From positions 1-64,000 of the forward strand of contig JARVKI010000123.1 in assembly GCA_036674765.1 (NCBI GenBank): a stretch of 64,000 nucleotides of DNA, given 5' to 3'. The notes beneath the pieces were generated by a model. It saw nothing but the letters and a program-made list of their open reading frames with translations, had not been told where the DNA came from and searched no databases. Position numbers and translations under genes: made by a program. This stretch comes from Seiridium cupressi (Eukaryota > Ascomycota > Sordariomycetes > Amphisphaeriales > Sporocadaceae). Below are positions 1 to 11,454 of the stretch, in pieces. How positions within the stretch are numbered: position 1 is the stretch's first letter; every line of letters begins with the position of its first letter.

Positions 1-63
<63 letters not shown>

Positions 64-88
64 CCCCCCCCCCCGCCGCCCCGGCGGG
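1..88. repeat. Poly-C tract at left contig end
   Basis: The first 62 bases are pure C, followed by C-runs broken by single Gs up to about position 80. It is not the fungal telomere repeat (TTAGGG/CCCTAA). A homopolymer lying exactly at a contig edge is most simply an assembly or sequencing artefact, or a collapse at an unassembled repeat; a genuine C-rich chromosome end cannot be excluded from sequence alone. Confidence 0.85.
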
Positions 89-3000
89 CTCGATTGTCTC
101 TCCTCTTACGTTGCATGGCTTTCCAACGGACTGGACAGAACCAGGGTATCGTGAGGTCAGAACGGCTCGGTTAATTAGGGGACGCAATGGAGACTGCGAT
201 CCTCGCCAGCAGGCCCACGGCAACGTCCCAGGGGGCAAATGTGTGTGTGTGTGTGTTCTGGTGTACAATGGCTGTATGAAAATCCAGGGCTATGTATCCG
301 CGGCGGGTGCTCTCCACGATTGATTGATCGACGGAAAAAGTGGACAACCATACTTTCCATCTCGCATCAAGGCTGCAAGGCGGTCGCAGAGACCATCGGA
401 AAGATCATTGCGTGAAGCTAGTGTAAAGAAGGAAGAGAACGGTCCCCTCAAATCTTGTTGTTGGGTAGCATGGCAAAACCGCTAGTCCTCAGTGACAACG
501 GACGGTCTTGCTGGTTTCGTCGCAGCGCATGAGCGGGAAACCTGCTTTTCGGGTTTCGATAAAAGGGGACTATTGAGATAATTGGGGCTCGTTAATCTGG
601 CATTAATAGTAGATAGATGCAGAGCCCGTGCCACTCTCACGATGATCGGTATACCGAAACGCCTTACGACGCAATAGGAAAAAGGAGTGTCATGACCGAT
701 TGTCCTGATCTACCCGGATCGGCATCTGAGGATCAGCATCGAGTTTAAGCGAGGTTGCACATAGACAGTATACCAAATACTAGTCTTGAATTCCACGCCG
801 CGAGTCTTTTGGTGAGTAACTAGGATGGTGATAGGTAACCCCAGATGGTTAGTTTAGCTTATCAATACCACCTTGAGCCCTGTCAGTTTGGCGTAAGGAC
901 GGAGTATTCCGCTCAGAGCCGTCTTCTCGATTGCCCAGAAGCACTAGCCTCATTTTCGAACGATATAGGGAGGATTCATTGATGCCACAGCATTAGAAGC
1001 CACGGAGAAGTCCCTTTCCATTGGGATCATGCCATATGCAGGCCGGTATTGCATTGAGGCACGCGCGTAAGGGGGTCTAGGCGCGGGGAATGCCTGAGTA
1101 AAATAGCGATACGGACTACGTCGATCACCCGCACCTAGGTCTAGACGATTTGTGTAGCAAGCGGCTCCTGGTAGCCGACAGCGTGATGGCATATCCCAAA
1201 ACACGGTCTCTTGGACGGAAGTCATGCTGGGACTTGGATTTGCAGGCCCCGCAAAGCGCCTAATTACAGGCGGAATGACAGAGATCTGAGATTTGGAACC
1301 TAACGGAAGACTCACCTCCCGACATTTGGCAGGGCGTTGCGGCGTGAATGCATAGCGTCTTTCTACTCGTGAGCTGGCCACGTGTGAATAGACGAGACAC
1401 TAACTAGCTAGATTAGCGTACTCCGTATTGCCTACCACTCTAAGGAACTCCTAGGATCTGGGATGTGGCAGAGGCCCTCAGTATTGGGCTGGAGTCAGCG
1501 CTAGCTGAGTCGGCCTCAGCCTCTGGTGGAGTTGCGGTTTCGTCAGGAGCACCCAGCACTCAGCACTCAGCACCGTGACTTTGGCATGGGCGGATTATCA
1601 CGAAATCGTGGCACGAAATGCGGTGAGCCCCTGTCAATAGGTCACACTGCTATTGAATTGGGCGCGGATGAGGCCGAACTAGGTGACCCGACAGGACCCG
1701 GCTTGCTGGAAAGGCCACTCATGCCCGCGCCCTTCGCTCCGATATCCCACCCAGACGGCCTCATATCTGGGTTCATGCCTTTGGGGACATGTCGTCAAGT
1801 GCCACCACTATGAACCACCCTCAGTGCCGGAGATGGTGTGAAGAAACCTCGGACTTTCATGCCACGGAGGCAATTAAGTGACCCGTCACAAAATTGCGGA
1901 AACGGCCTCGCCTTTGTATGTGCAAGTATAGAAAAGAGGTTCGCTCCTTGCATGACGACTAGGCCCGAGTTCGCAACTAGACCCTGGACGCAAACCAATC
2001 TAGAACGGCTTCTGGCTCTAGGTTACGTCCCTCATTATGCAGGGGCGACTACACGACATTTGACCAGAGACCAATAGCCGTCGAACTGGGTTCTCTGACA
2101 ACAAGACCGTTGCCGTAGCGTTATGCAATCCAACCTTGGGTGAGGACGGATTGCACCAATTGGAGATGTGGTGCTGTCATGATGGCGCGGGCGGATGGGG
2201 TCTGGCTTTTTGAGGACGCTGCAGCGGATGCAAAAGCAACAAGCACAAGCAGCAGATTCACCAGCAAATCCCGGTAGGGACCAGCCTGCATGTCAGCGTC
2301 TGAAACATTTCCTGGGATTCTTGCATGCGAAGCCTCCTCAACCGAGAACCAACAGGACTTTTTTGGTTGTCATACCTTCCGGCGCCGTTGACACTTGGGT
2401 TGGCAATACCAAAAGCGGACACATCCTCCGATGTAACGCACAGCTCAAGATGCCTCCAGCCGTCACATTTGATGAAGGAGGGCCGGATTGGGAAACGATG
2501 CTGTGAGGATAGTGTCGTACGGTGCTTTGATACTGCCTTTATCCAGAGACCACTGTAGACTCCGACGAGGACCTCAAACTAACCCCGACGCAGAGCTGGG
2601 AACCACACGTCAGACCTCGGAGGTTTGAAATAGATGAGCTTGGTGGAATAGCGGGATAGACTATTCTCCTGTCCATGTGGAGAGCCACTTCGGGTATCGA
2701 AAGCTTGCCGCTTCCCCATACCGGGTAGATATGGTTTGTGCAGTGTACCGTATCTCAAGCCCATTCGAGGTCGCAGGCGGCAACGAGTCGCACCTGTGCG
2801 CACACATCACGACCCCGGTCCATGCTTGAATCATGAATTCCAACACGCCGGTTGACTTCAGCACAGGCACAACGCTCAGACGCTCAATCATCAGCAGGTT
2901 GCACTGGAAGGGCCGTGGGATCAGGTGATCCAGTACCCGGGAGTCCTCGGTTGCCAAGTCGCTAAAATTGACCAAGATGCCCCTCAGGTCCGTCAACCGC

Positions 3001-5169
3001 AAGTTTTTGACCGGGCCTGGCAGGGGCCGGACAAAGTACACAATTGGTAGACCCTCAGGGTCTCTGGCATCAATCAATTATTTGGGCGACCAGGTAGCTG
3101 ACCGAAAATATAGCTGGTTTCGCGGTGCATTTGGACAGATTTCATCGCCAGCAACAAGCAACAGTCGGTTTCATTGAGCAATCTGCTATGTGCATGAGTG
3201 CGTACAGTAAGTCCTCATGCCGTGCAACCCATTATCTGCAGCGGAAGATTCGCAATGTCATATGCCCCACCTAGCTTACAGGAGAAACACATGGGCATGG
3301 CGTTGGCCAAAGGATCAGACCCCGTCCAAGACAGCAACTACACCAAGTCGGAGCAAGGCAGTGTAACCAAAAACGGACAAATCCAAATTGGAGGAAGAAA
3401 ATAAATGAAATAACGTCAGAGGAAGAAGAAAAACGAGCGTTCTAGAACTCGGGGATCAAGACGGCGGACACCCAGACAGTAGTCGGACATGTGAGCACAT
3501 GGATAGAAGAGGTGCAACCACATTAGCAGCAATGATTAGTAGTAGGCCTCGGAAGCCGAACTGGCTAAGCCATCAAGCGCCGTGTTTATCTGTGTTGACG
3601 TGAATGCATCGTCATGAGGAGTGCAGGCGAAATTACCACCTTTCACTCACCATGGCCAAGATGGTGTCTAGTTGGGACTCCACATAGACAAGCTACAGTA
3701 CCTTGGCCATGGCCAGGCGCTGTGACTGTTCGGCCGTAGCCCGAGGATAAGATCTCATTGCCAAGGCACAATGCCTCGCATCCGAATCAGTCACTACTGC
3801 AGTCTACTGACGTTAGCTCTCAGGGCGTCGACGACAACATGATTAGCGGAGCCCTAGGATTTTTGGGAGAAGAGGGTGGGTGCGCATAGTGGCTGCTTGG
3901 CAGTGAGAGATTCCGCACCGCCAGGCGGTTTTGTGGATGTTCTATGGGGTCGGCAGGAACATGATGGGCTGACCACTATTGACTAGGAGACGAACAGGCA
4001 AGGAAAAACGGGGGGATTCGGATGCGACCTACAGTATGCTACGCCGTGGATCGCCTGGGCGACCTCCGTCTGCAGCGCAACAAATCCGCGACTGGGACAT
4101 ACATATTGAAGTCGTAGTTGACCGCTGGCCCGCCCGTGGGACACGATGCTTTCCAGGAGGGGAAACGGTTGCTGATTGATGTTCCTGAGCCAGTACCTTG
4201 CACCTCACCTTGCATCTGTTGACTTCCAGGTTCAATGTTTCCCTGAAACCGTGCAGCCAACATGCAGGGCCTTAATTAACTCGAAAAGGAAAGGTTAGGG
4301 GGCGCGTCCGCGAGATAGTTGGGGAGAGGCCCTAGTTAGACACCATGTGGCCAGTGAGATTGCCCGGAGGAGCAATAAACTCAATCCCACCGGCCCCCGG
4401 GCTGCGTCTACGTGGGCTGCGTTTGTCCTGCAGGTATATTTTCCGCTGTGCGTCAGCCGGTAGGTACGCACTGCGGTATCTCTAGGCATCTCGCCCTCTG
4501 CCTCCGTCCGTCTTGCGGCTTGCTTCTGCGCTTGTCGACAGACCCCAGTTCTTCCTGGCCAGGGCAGACCCAAGTAGACCGAGGAGCGCTGCCGCGTCCC
4601 AGCACATCCCAGCACCGTTTGGCTGCTCGGGCGAGGGATGGGAAATTTCATGCAATGCTGCGTCTTTTCCCATCTATTACATATGCATGCATTTATGTAG
4701 TGTCGCTTCTCGGACGTGCAGCCGTGCTTTGGCTCCGCTGCTAATCTCCCTTGGGGTCCAAAATCCTTCTCTGCCCATTCTTTCCGCCTTCTGTGGATTC
4801 GCCCTTCTTTGTTTGCGACCTGACTATTTGACGTGCTTGTATTTGATTGCTTTTGTCCCCTCTGCCCCGAGTTCTCGGGACGAGCCGAGTTCTCCTCCCT
4901 TCAGTTACTGTTCCTCACGACGGCGGCCGCTTGATTTCAACTTGATACCCCAGGACGAAGGCAGGAAGGACGGAGTGAAGAACGGAAAGACGGGGGTCTT
5001 CTCTTTTTTAGTCGTTGATATGTCGCTCTAATCACTAATAACACCATCCGCACCTTGTCTCATCGACAGCCGTTTGCCGACCTCTGCGCAACGGCTTCAT
5101 CGTCCACACTATCCGAGAGACTGTCTCGCGTTTTATGCCTTTACACAAGCCCCTTTCGCTCGACGCAAC
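89..5169. other. Gene-poor left-end region
   Basis: About 5 kb without a gene I can support. Open frames here are short and carry no motif. It contains a TG microsatellite near 238-254 and three copies of a 7-base CAGCACT-like unit near 1555-1575. The last ~0.6 kb (about 4700-5169) is pyrimidine-rich on the + strand, as is common in leaders and promoters of filamentous ascomycetes, and probably holds the promoter and 5' leader of the PH-domain gene. A possible coding relic on the - strand (2680-3075) is listed separately. Confidence 0.5.
2786..3074 (-). pseudogene. Possible coding relic, unrecognised
   Basis: On the - strand, roughly 95 codons from about 3074 down to 2786 read without a stop, and most codons end in C or G, as in the real genes of this window. 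The frame includes VRPLPGPVKNLRLTDLRG and FQCNLLMIERLSVVPVLKS. A CACAG|GTGCGA junction near 2789 could be a donor and a CCAG acceptor lies near 3064, so this may be one exon. No start codon, partner exon or known domain was found. It could be the remains of a decayed gene or a chance frame; I do not recognise the family. Confidence 0.25.
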
Positions 5170-7071
5170 ATGGAAGGCGTCTTGCTTGTTCCCCCCGACC
5201 GCGGGACGATCATAGGTCGAGCTGTTTGGAAGGTTAGCTATTCTGCCCGCCGCCCCTTGGAAGGTCATTGGTGATTGATCCTGGTGTAGTCCCGTTTCGT
5301 CGTCGTTGGGAGCCCGCAGAGGGAGATGGCGCACCCGAATCTCAGTCTTTCCCAAGTTCTATCCACAAACCGCATCAAAGAGGCTCGTGGTCAGAGCTCA
5401 AAACCAAGGCCCATGCCGGCGCCTGACGCCATATATCTGTCGATATACAAAGCGAGGGACGACTGGGAGCCCGTACAGCAGCATTCGATCGCCTCCATTA
5501 CGGACTGCGGCGTACAGATGATTGCGCACCGCAAGCAGGGACCCGTGCTCCCGACCCTGATCTTACAGGTGTCACCGGATCCAGCGACTGACAAGTTACG
5601 AAAGCGAAGATCGAGCCGCACTGCAGGTTTGACAACGACGAAAGACTCCGGGCCGACCACGCTACATTTTCGACCCGGGGATGACCAACACACCTTGAAC
5701 GACTGGGCACGCTGCATCATCTCCCTCATCCAGCCAGGGATTCCAGGCAGAGCGCCCATGAGCCCAATGACGCCTGTCTCTCCCACCTTCATTAATCCCT
5801 TCGCCGCAAAACCCCGAGATGCCTCCGAGTACTCGAGTCGACCATCTAGCAGCAAGCAGGAGCCAGTACGACCCCCGATGCCCCATAGCCAGTCCAGTCA
5901 GTCAAGATCTAGTCGAGACCGGCCCGCAACTTTCTCGTCAGAATCACCCAGTCTTAGGTCGAGAACCAGCGATCTATCGTCACACGCTAGCTCTATCAAC
6001 GCCATGGGGATGGGTTATGTCATACCTAACCAACACTACACAACCGTTCTTCCCACGGACCTGCCCTCTCCTGCAGCCACAATTGGTGAATACCAGGGCG
6101 AGTATATGCTCGGCTGGACCGCTGCTCAAGGCCGGTCGTCAGCCCTGAGCTCTCCAGTTCGCGGAAGAGGAAGCGTCAGCTCCCAGGGACAACAGCAGCA
6201 ACCCCAATATCAAGGTCCACCCATGTCGAGCACACCTCCGATGCAAAGAGAAACCATTCTTGACCGAGCTTTTCAGCTGAGACGGATCCCCGGATCAGAA
6301 CGTGAAACTTTTCCGGGCGAGGAGAAACTGAGTTCGCTGGCCCGGTTTGAGGCTTTGATGCGCGAAAAGGAGGAGCGGCGGAAAAAGGAAAAGCAAGAAA
6401 TGGCGCTTGCCTCTCCACCCCCGATCAGTACGTGGGAGGAGGATGAGGAGTCCGAGGACGACCTGAATGACGAGCCAGACGATGAGGATTCCACCGACGA
6501 CGATACCTTTGAAGAGGAAGGGACAAGCGACAGAACCGCGATTGGGCCTTCTACACAGCATGGTCTTCACTACCTCACAAATCGGCACAGTTCTGTTTCG
6601 CACGGTGGGAGGACGTCTCTGAGTTTTCATGCAGACTCGCAGGCTTATGACAATGGTGCATCGATATTGCGCCCGCATACAGCCCATTCCAGAATGAGAC
6701 CCGTCATGTCTCCACGCACAACCAGCCAACCGCAGCCCCCCTCATCTCCATCAGAGATTCCACCTACGCCGCGGGAGGAAGTGAGCCTCCGACCCCACCA
6801 CGAGAAACGGCACTCGACGTCGAGTGTGAAACGACTGTCTTTTAATGAGTTTACTAGACGACTTAGCAGCACGAGCAGTCTCTTGCTTGTGCAAACCAAC
6901 CAAAGCAATGGAAGCAACAGAGGGAGCAGCGAGTTTGAAACCCAACAAACCACACCCCGGAATGGACTGAACCCTCGAAGTACTCCACGGCCGTCCCAGC
7001 AGGACCAAGAAAAATGCAACTGGCGCGGCAGCGTTGGCGTTTTTGGAAGCAGCGAGGGCGGTTTCCTGTGA
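5170..7071 (+). CDS. PH-domain protein with acidic and Ser-rich tail
   Basis: I predict two exons, 5170-5232 and 5290-7071 (614 aa). The 57-nt intron starts GTTAGC and ends TGTAG. Joining them gives WKSRFVVVGS, the usual first strand of a pleckstrin-homology domain, which a start at the internal ATG (5326) would cut off. The PH-like domain covers about residues 10-125 and ends in a helix with a conserved-type Trp (LNDWARCIISLI). After it come long Ser/Pro/Arg-rich stretches, a short Lys/Glu coiled segment (about 390-400, KEERRKKEKQ) and a strongly acidic block (about 402-432). PH domains usually bind phosphoinositides or proteins at membranes; the partner here is unknown. Homologues of this general layout are common, mostly unnamed, in filamentous ascomycetes. 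Its 3' end faces that of the carboxypeptidase gene. Confidence 0.8.
5233..5289 (+). other. Intron 1 of the PH-domain gene
   Basis: GTTAGC donor after codon AAG, TGATTGAT branch-like sequence and TAG acceptor; phase 0. A second in-frame acceptor (CAG ending at 5319) would also keep the frame but would drop 10 residues of the first PH strand, so the upstream TAG is preferred. Confidence 0.7.
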
Positions 7072-7980
7072 AGGATATGACACCTACAATCCACGACACC
7101 ACGCTTCGATGTTTATCATTTCATGACACAGCGGCTTCGATCCGAAACACCGCAATGCTATTTTGTACGATAAAGACTTCTGTATTGCCGTCACGACCTG
7201 TTACGAACAAGATTGCAGCAACTGCCCAGAGGAAAGGCATAGTGGGCGTTCTTCTCATCCTGGACTTTTTTTTTCTTCTTCCTCTTCTCTCCAGAGTTGA
7301 TATTTTTCAGACGGCACCTTTGTGTCTTTCTTTCCCATTTCATTTTCTTTTTTGCATATCGAGATTTGGGGCCCATCTGGGCAGGCAGCATTTTGGCGGC
7401 ACATTTGTCTTTTATGGAGAAGAGATTCCGCGCAGAATTTTCCTGCCGAGGGCGGATGTGACATGACCAAACACTGATACACTATTTTCCTCCTTGATAT
7501 CCCTCTTCTTGTATCGACAGGATAAACGATGGACGGCGACGGTGCATCCCATGACATGAAGATATTATACCATACGTACGCATACATGAATGACCAACGT
7601 CAAGAGATATCCCACTTTATTTGATTTTTCCACTGCCGTGCGCTGTGGTGCGTGTCAGGCTGTGACTCGAGGACTGTGGCCCACATATATGCAGTGCAAA
7701 GTGGCCACCTTGATATTATTGACTGTACGGAGGGGTTATCGGACCATGGCTATGTATTGAGTGCTAGGAGACCTGGGCGGTTCCATGTCACTCGGGTGGC
7801 CCAGTCCATTGCAAAATACGAACGTGCCTGAAAGGGATGATCATATATTATTCAGTATTGACTATTACTTTCGTTCGTTACAATGACCCCTATCCGCCTA
7901 TAACGAGAGCACTTTATAAAGTGGGCTCTCATGTTTTGTGTGCATGTTCATACTTGAAAGCTGTCTGCTCCTATACGATA
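7072..7980. other. Convergent 3' intergenic region
   Basis: About 0.9 kb between the stop codons of the PH-domain gene (+) and the carboxypeptidase gene (-). It holds T-rich runs near 7266-7350 that are suitable for 3' UTR and polyadenylation signals. No coding sequence seen. Confidence 0.6.
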
Positions 7981-10239
7981 TCAAGACCTCCCAGGTGGAC
8001 TTACTACCACATTGTTCTCCACAACAGCGGTTCCTTCCAGCAACGCACCTAGCTGTTCATCTGTGCACAGGGCGTAGAGCGGGTAGGCCAGGATGAAGCA
8101 CTCTGACGGTGGCGGCGTCGGTACCTCATTCGTGATGTTGAAAACCGACGCAGGCCCCTCAGTCGCATAGTCGGGAGTTTCGTCTAAGGACACGCCCCCG
8201 GTCGCCACGTCCTGTCCTAGGAGCGTGCGGGTGAAGATTTGGTAGGCCGTCTCGGGTTGGTACCATCCAACTACGAGTGTTAAGTGTTAGTTGCATCAGG
8301 TTTTTACACAGAATTAGAAAAAGAAAAATTTAAAAGACCGGAAAAAAGGGGGTTAGGGGGCGATGATGGGCAAGTCCAAGGTGACCACGTACTCATATGA
8401 CCCGCCTCAAACACTCGCGAGAAGGAAAAACTGCCGTATTGCCGGACCATGCCGCCCACATAGCTGGAGTTTGTCTCGATCTGGGCATAGCCAGCAGCTG
8501 CGAAATCGGCCTGGTCTTCGTACTCGACGGCCAAGCTGACTGCCTCGCCCGCAACCCCTGACACAGGTTAGCTTATTCCGTTGACAGAAATCAGAGGAAT
8601 AAAATCTTCTTACAGTTGCACCTGAAATCACGGTCGCCGTTGATCAAGGCTACTCTGACGCCGCTGTCTAGAAGCGAGGCCAGATCTTCGCGGAATCCTC
8701 CAAACGCAAAATCGCCAGTGGCGGTGAATCCTACCACTGTTAGAATCCCCAGGACAAACTTTCTTGTTTTTAAAACCGTGAACTTACCATTCGCAGTTGG
8801 ATTGTTATTTTGGGTATAATTCACCTCAGCACCTAGCGCCTTCAACACCCAGTCTTGGGACAGGAAGCCATAAGCATATGGCGGTGGGAAGGAAACGGGT
8901 GTGAGGTGGCCTATATCAAAGGGGTCGCGCTACATATATCAGTCAGCGATAATGGGCGCCTATTGTCGAGGAAACTCCCGGTCAATACTCACACCGGACA
9001 GTGCATCGTAGGCGTAGTAGACGTAACCCCAGCAGAATGCAAATGCATTACCACACGCCTCAGTCACAGTATCGTTCGTCCCGTACTGATCACGATACCC
9101 GTTCGGCGTCAGAGCACGACAAGCTTCGACCTGCTCTTTGCAACCGCCGGGCATGGACCAGTTAGCAGCCGCGGATTCGGCGACCTCGACATCGTATGCT
9201 TGAATGCCGTAGGTGTTGTTTATTGCAAAATTGGGATAAGATTCGCCCTGGATCAGGAAGTCAATGAAGCCGCTGACAATGCCAACGGTATCGACGGAGA
9301 TGGAAAGCGTGTCCCCCGAACAAGATTCGGCGCGTGTTTGCAGCAGATTTGCGATTGCAGGAGCGTAGTGTCCGCCACTGCACAGTTTCAGGGTCAGAAC
9401 TTGAGGGCTCTTGAAAACCGAGTTTTTGTAACTTACTAGGACTGCGTCCATATGCTGATCTTCTCCCGATGATACTGCTCGAACCTGTTGACATGTTAGT
9501 CCATAGCACCCTAGAGCTTTTGCAACGCGGAGACCGGGAACTTACTCTCCCATCCAGACCTGCAGGAATTCCCATATCGCCTCTGCGGCCACGGCCGTCG
9601 TATTGACCACTTTGGTCGAATCCTGACTGGAGAACGTGCCGCTCACCGCAGTGTAGTTCAGAGGGTCCGCCCACGTGTCGTTGGGGTAGATGTCGCCCGT
9701 GATCGCATCAATCACCCCAGGCGTCGCAACATCGTAGCTGAACCCGGTCTGCACTGGCTGGTCGATGTACAGGAGATTGGCGTAGTTGTTCCAGGACCAC
9801 GGGTTAAGCACGGTGGAGTTCGCATCGGCCTGTGCTATGCAGGGCCCGTTCTCGCCCAGTGCCTGGTCTATAGACGGCGATCCGGGCCCGCCTTGCAGCC
9901 AGAGGCTGAGGGGAGCATTGCTAGGATCGTGCCGAGATTCAAAGAACCAGAAGAATAGTTTTTGCGAGTACGGCTGCAGGGCCGTCGAGGGCAGGGTTAT
10001 ATAACCGCTGTACGACTTGACGCCGGGAGTGGTCTCACAGATTCCAGGCTGATCCTCCAGAGTCAGATGACGCGATGCGGAGAGAGAAGCAGTTGGCTCG
10101 TATGACTACTCACTTCACTGTATGCCACTTCGACCCCCTCTGTTACTCGCGACTGTAAGACGCTCGCTGTTGCACTCGAGGCAATCCCCAGTGCGAGGAC
10201 TGCGAGGCTCTTGCCCAGCAGCTGAGAGAGAGCAACCAT
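7981..10239 (-). CDS. Secreted serine carboxypeptidase (peptidase family S10)
   Basis: Eight exons give 593 aa: 10239-10114, 10048-9546, 9484-9437, 9377-8993, 8929-8788, 8736-8614, 8557-8393, 8270-7981. Introns are 51-122 nt with good GT..AG ends. Residues 1 to about 25 form a signal peptide ([14 protein letters not shown]). S10 hallmarks follow: [22 protein letters not shown] for the oxyanion region, [17 protein letters not shown] and GFSYD. The triad is visible: Ser225 in TQSYGGHYAP (split by intron 3), Asp438 in GDRDFRCNW, and His496 in AGHMIGWYQP. Members of this family remove C-terminal residues from peptides at acid pH, in the vacuole or outside the cell; the signal peptide without an obvious vacuolar marker suggests secretion. 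The residue before the catalytic Ser is Gln where most family members have Glu. Confidence 0.93.
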
Positions 10240-11454
10240 TGCGCCAGACGCAGTGCCGAAGTTGGCTCCAATTGGACTGAGGCGAGGCGTGTATGTAGGT
10301 GTAACGTAAGCTGGGTTGCACAACGCGCATGTAGTAACAAAATGTCCAAATCAGCTTCGCACCGGCAAGTATATATGTACAAAATCTAATCGGCCATTTG
10401 GGATGTAAGCTAAATCCCAAACCACTGACAATGTTGACATGCTACCCCCTCGTATCAGGCTATTACGCTCTCACGCTGAGTCGTATCATACCGTAGTGCT
10501 CAAAAGTACATATTCGGGGGCTGTATACGGCGCCCGCGTACTCGAAGGATCATTGATCCCAGTCATCGCGAGCGGGGAGCTGTGAGCTGCCAAAGCAGCT
10601 GGGTCGGGTTGCTGAGGTGAATACAAGCATAGCACCCTGACATCTTTCCCCTCAACAACGGCAACATCCCCAGGGCCGAGCAGGGATCCTGCATTGCAAG
10701 GCTGTGATTGAGTGGAGGACGGGCTTATAGTGATGTGAGCCTAGGGCGTTGTCTTGCGTCACGACCTGTGGCCTGCCAGCCTCCGTAGCACGGCGTCACT
10801 GTGTGGCTTGGCTTGTTCGGCGCAGACCTTTGGGGCTCCAGTTGCTTGGTCACATCAAGCATCATCACTAGAACTCTGCAGCGACTCCATCTAGGCTGCA
10901 AAGTAGAAACATCATGTTGTCTCTGGGAGTACGCGTGGATGCGGGCTCAGCAAGCTACGACCTTAGCCTACTATAGTGCGTACATAGCGAGGTGGACAGC
11001 CCTGACATTGCTCCCAATCAGCCTAGTGCCGGGCCGCACGGCACTAAGTTAGTTCGGAGATGGATCGAACTCCAAACAGGCAGGTCTCAGTCACTACTGG
11101 ACGCGGCATGAAACGACAGTGCCGTGTGTGAATGCACCGGTCAGGCTGGAGGTAGGCTATATTAATCAACGGTTGCCAGCAAACCCAGGAACGATACCTG
11201 GGAATGGAGATGAAGGATGCGCGCTAGAAACAGCACAAGGACACTACATGGTCAAAGCTGTCGTCTACGTCGTGAGACCGCCAAAGCTCCCGCCGCAAGG
11301 GCAATTCAGAGGAAAATCACGTCGTCTCTTGTTCATCAAACTACCTCACATACGCCGTTTTTCGGGGTCTGTCTACATAAAGTGTCGTGTCCCTTGGTAT
11401 CTCGATTCCACCCAGAAAATGCAACCATGGCTTGAAAACATGTGACTACTGTCC
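10240..11454. other. Intergenic region upstream of the carboxypeptidase gene
   Basis: About 1.2 kb between the start of the carboxypeptidase gene and the stop codon of cse1, both on the - strand. It should hold the carboxypeptidase promoter. Short frames on both strands show no motif or coding bias that I can support. Confidence 0.55.

Noticed and set aside
1..88. Telomere
   Set aside because: No TTAGGG/CCCTAA units.
950..1381. 143-codon - strand frame
   Set aside because: No motif, poor codon character, isolated.
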